Assembly: GCA_026193295.1 (NCBI GenBank)
Contig: JAPHSB010000196.1
Coordinates: 1 to 7,312, forward strand
Source: Lysobacterales bacterium
GTDB lineage: Bacteria; Pseudomonadota; Gammaproteobacteria; Xanthomonadales; SZUA-36
Direction: 5' to 3'
DNA length: 7,312 nucleotides
Below, piece by piece: positions 6,161-7,312 of the stretch. Position numbers and translations under genes: made by a program. Each line of letters begins with the position of its first letter. The first letter of the stretch is position 1. The notes below the pieces were generated by a model. The model did not search any database. It was not told the DNA's origin and was given only the letters and a program-made list of their open reading frames with translations.

Positions 6161-6186
6161 TCGCCGGACCCTGCCGGCGAGCAGGG
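6161..6186. repeat. Two overlapping, mutually exclusive hairpins in the divergent spacer
   Basis: TCGCCGG (6161-6167) and CCGGCGA (6174-6180) form a perfect 7-base-pair stem with a 6-base loop. CCCTGC (6169-6174) and GCAGGG (6181-6186) form a second perfect 6-base-pair stem, also with a 6-base loop. The two share 6174 and each occupies the other's loop, so they cannot form together. No T run follows on either strand, so neither is a plain terminator. The rest of the 158-base spacer (6097-6254) shows only weak promoter-like elements. Confidence 0.5.
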
Positions 6187-6194
6187 CCCGTACC

Positions 6195-6223
6195 TTGATC
6201 ATAGTCCTATCCGCCGGTAATTT
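6195..6223 (+). promoter_or_regulatory. Weak promoter-like element before the ABC transporter gene
   Basis: TTGATC (6195-6200) and TAATTT (6218-6223) are separated by 17 bases and lie upstream of the ATG at 6255, in the place a promoter is expected. The matches to the sigma-70 consensus are partial (four and three of six). On the opposite strand 6198-6203 reads TATGAT and could be a -10 for the YbaK-like gene, though no -35 accompanies it. Confidence 0.22.
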
Positions 6224-6254
6224 CCTGCGATCCAGATCAAAAATTGGCAAATCG

Positions 6255-7312
6255 ATGAGCGACCCCATCAGCAGCGAGCGTCCGAAGGCCAAGTCCCTGA
6301 AGCCGCTGCGCACGCTGTGGCCGTTCATCAGGACCTATCGCTATACGCTGTTCGCTGCCTTGGCGGCTCTGCTGATTGCCTCGGCGGCGATGCTGGCCAT
6401 GCCGGTCGCCCTGCGCTACCTGATCGACAACGGCTTCATCGCCCAGGACCTGGCCACGGTCAATCGTTACTTCGGCTGGTTCCTGGTGGCGACCGTGGTA
6501 TTCAGCCTGTTCGCGTCGCTTCGCTACTACCTGGTGACCTGGCTGGGTGAGCGCGTGGTCGCGGATATCCGCAACGCCGTCTATGCGCGCGTGATCCGCA
6601 TGGACCCGGCTTTCTTCGAAGTGACCCGCACCGGCGAGGTGCTGTCGCGCCTGACCACCGACACCACGCTGGTGCAGAGCATCTCGGGCGCCGGCCTGTC
6701 CATCGCGCTGCGCTCCACGCTGAGCCTGGTCGGTGGGCTGGTCATGCTGATCCTGACCAGCCCCCGCATGGCGGCCTACACGCTGGTCGGCATCGCCTCC
6801 GTGGTGATCCCGGTGATCGTGGTCGGGCGCTACATCCGCCGCCTGTCGCGCCAGTCGCAGGATCGCGTCGCCGACACCAGCGGGCTGGCGGGTGAGGTCC
6901 TGAACGCCATGCAGACCGTGCAAGCCTTCACGTTGGAAGACATGCAGGTGCAGCGCTACGCCGAGGCCGTGCAGCGCAGTTTCCTCACCGGCGTGCGGCG
7001 CATCCGGATGAACGCGGTATTGATCGCACTGGCCTTCGTGCTGATCTTCTGCATGCTGACGCTGTTCCTGTGGGTGGGCTCGCGCTCGGTGCTGGCCGGC
7101 GAGATGAGCGGCGGGCAGTTGGGCCAGTTCCTGATGTACGCGTTCTTCGTCGGCTCCTCGGCCACCGCGCTGAGCAGTCTGTGGGGCGAGATCCAGCGCG
7201 CGGCCGGAGCGATGGAGCGCCTGTCGGAACTGCTCCATGCCGAGCCGGGTATCCAGGCGCCGCCCGACCCCGAGGTCCTGCCGGGCCGGGCGACGGGCCA
7301 GGTGCGATTCGA
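6255..7312 (+). CDS. MsbA-like ABC exporter, membrane domain (runs off the right edge)
   Basis: This is the start of a half-transporter with fused membrane and ATPase domains; the visible 352 residues hold the membrane part and the beginning of the linker, so Walker motifs are outside the window. Six membrane segments fall at about 31-55, 73-95, 147-168, 172-194, 252-278 and 288-310. Between them are features of type IV exporters: the coupling-helix regions around DPAFFEVTRTGEVLSRLTTD (117-136) and ALSSLWGEIQRAAGAMERL (305-323), and QAFTLED (223-229). I recall this pattern from the MsbA-related permease/ATPase group of proteobacteria, which function as dimers. The substrate is unknown; lipid or drug export is the family theme. 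The ATG at 6255 has no strong ribosome binding site, but no better in-frame start is evident. It is transcribed divergently from the YbaK-like gene. Confidence 0.92.
   Translation, partial: MSDPISSERPKAKSLKPLRTLWPFIRTYRYTLFAALAALLIASAAMLAMPVALRYLIDNGFIAQDLATVNRYFGWFLVATVVFSLFASLRYYLVTWLGERVVADIRNAVYARVIRMDPAFFEVTRTGEVLSRLTTDTTLVQSISGAGLSIALRSTLSLVGGLVMLILTSPRMAAYTLVGIASVVIPVIVVGRYIRRLSRQSQDRVADTSGLAGEVLNAMQTVQAFTLEDMQVQRYAEAVQRSFLTGVRRIRMNAVLIALAFVLIFCMLTLFLWVGSRSVLAGEMSGGQLGQFLMYAFFVGSSATALSSLWGEIQRAAGAMERLSELLHAEPGIQAPPDPEVLPGRATGQVRF

Noticed and set aside
6237..7238. A 333-residue minus-strand open frame opposite the ABC transporter
   Set aside because: The product is histidine-, glutamine- and arginine-rich with no recognisable domain, while the plus strand encodes a clear six-segment transporter domain.

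Overview
The window looks like chromosomal DNA of a GC-rich, sulfur-oxidising proteobacterium. A gammaproteobacterium is the best guess, because thioredoxin 2, a DUF3014 protein and an MsbA-like transporter sit beside a Sox cluster. That assignment rests on gene content and remembered family resemblance, not on a search. Coding density is very high, and no gap between genes exceeds about 185 bases.

Positions 1-3172, minus strand: a compact thiosulfate-oxidation cluster in transcription order soxX-soxY-soxZ-soxA-soxK-soxB. SoxB continues past the left edge. Gaps between genes are 10-42 bases, so one transcript is likely. SoxXA, stabilised by SoxK, would join the sulfur substrate to the C-terminal cysteine of SoxY in the SoxYZ carrier. 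SoxB would then release sulfate hydrolytically. SoxX, SoxA and SoxK carry Sec-type signals, SoxY and SoxB carry twin-arginine signals, and SoxZ has none. soxCD is not in the window, but the cluster may continue to the left, so its absence is not established.

Positions 3219-4109, minus strand: a radical SAM protein of unknown function, 46 bases upstream of soxX and in the same direction. Either it is the first gene of the sox transcript or the sox promoter lies in or near its 3' end.

Positions 4292-5592, plus strand: a two-gene unit with a membrane-anchored DUF3014 protein and thioredoxin 2 (trxC). It is divergent from the radical SAM gene across a 182-base spacer.

Positions 5602-6096, minus strand: a YbaK-type aminoacyl-tRNA deacylase-like gene, convergent with trxC across only 9 bases. 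From 6255 to the right edge, plus strand, is the membrane half of an MsbA-like ABC exporter whose ATPase half lies outside the window. The 158-base spacer between these two divergent genes contains two overlapping, mutually exclusive hairpins.

Most of the window is recognisable biology. The points most worth a second look are the radical SAM gene beside the sox genes, an extra cysteine in SoxY, and the hairpin pair in the right-hand divergent spacer. I see no tRNA, rRNA, CRISPR array, insertion sequence or clear rho-independent terminator.
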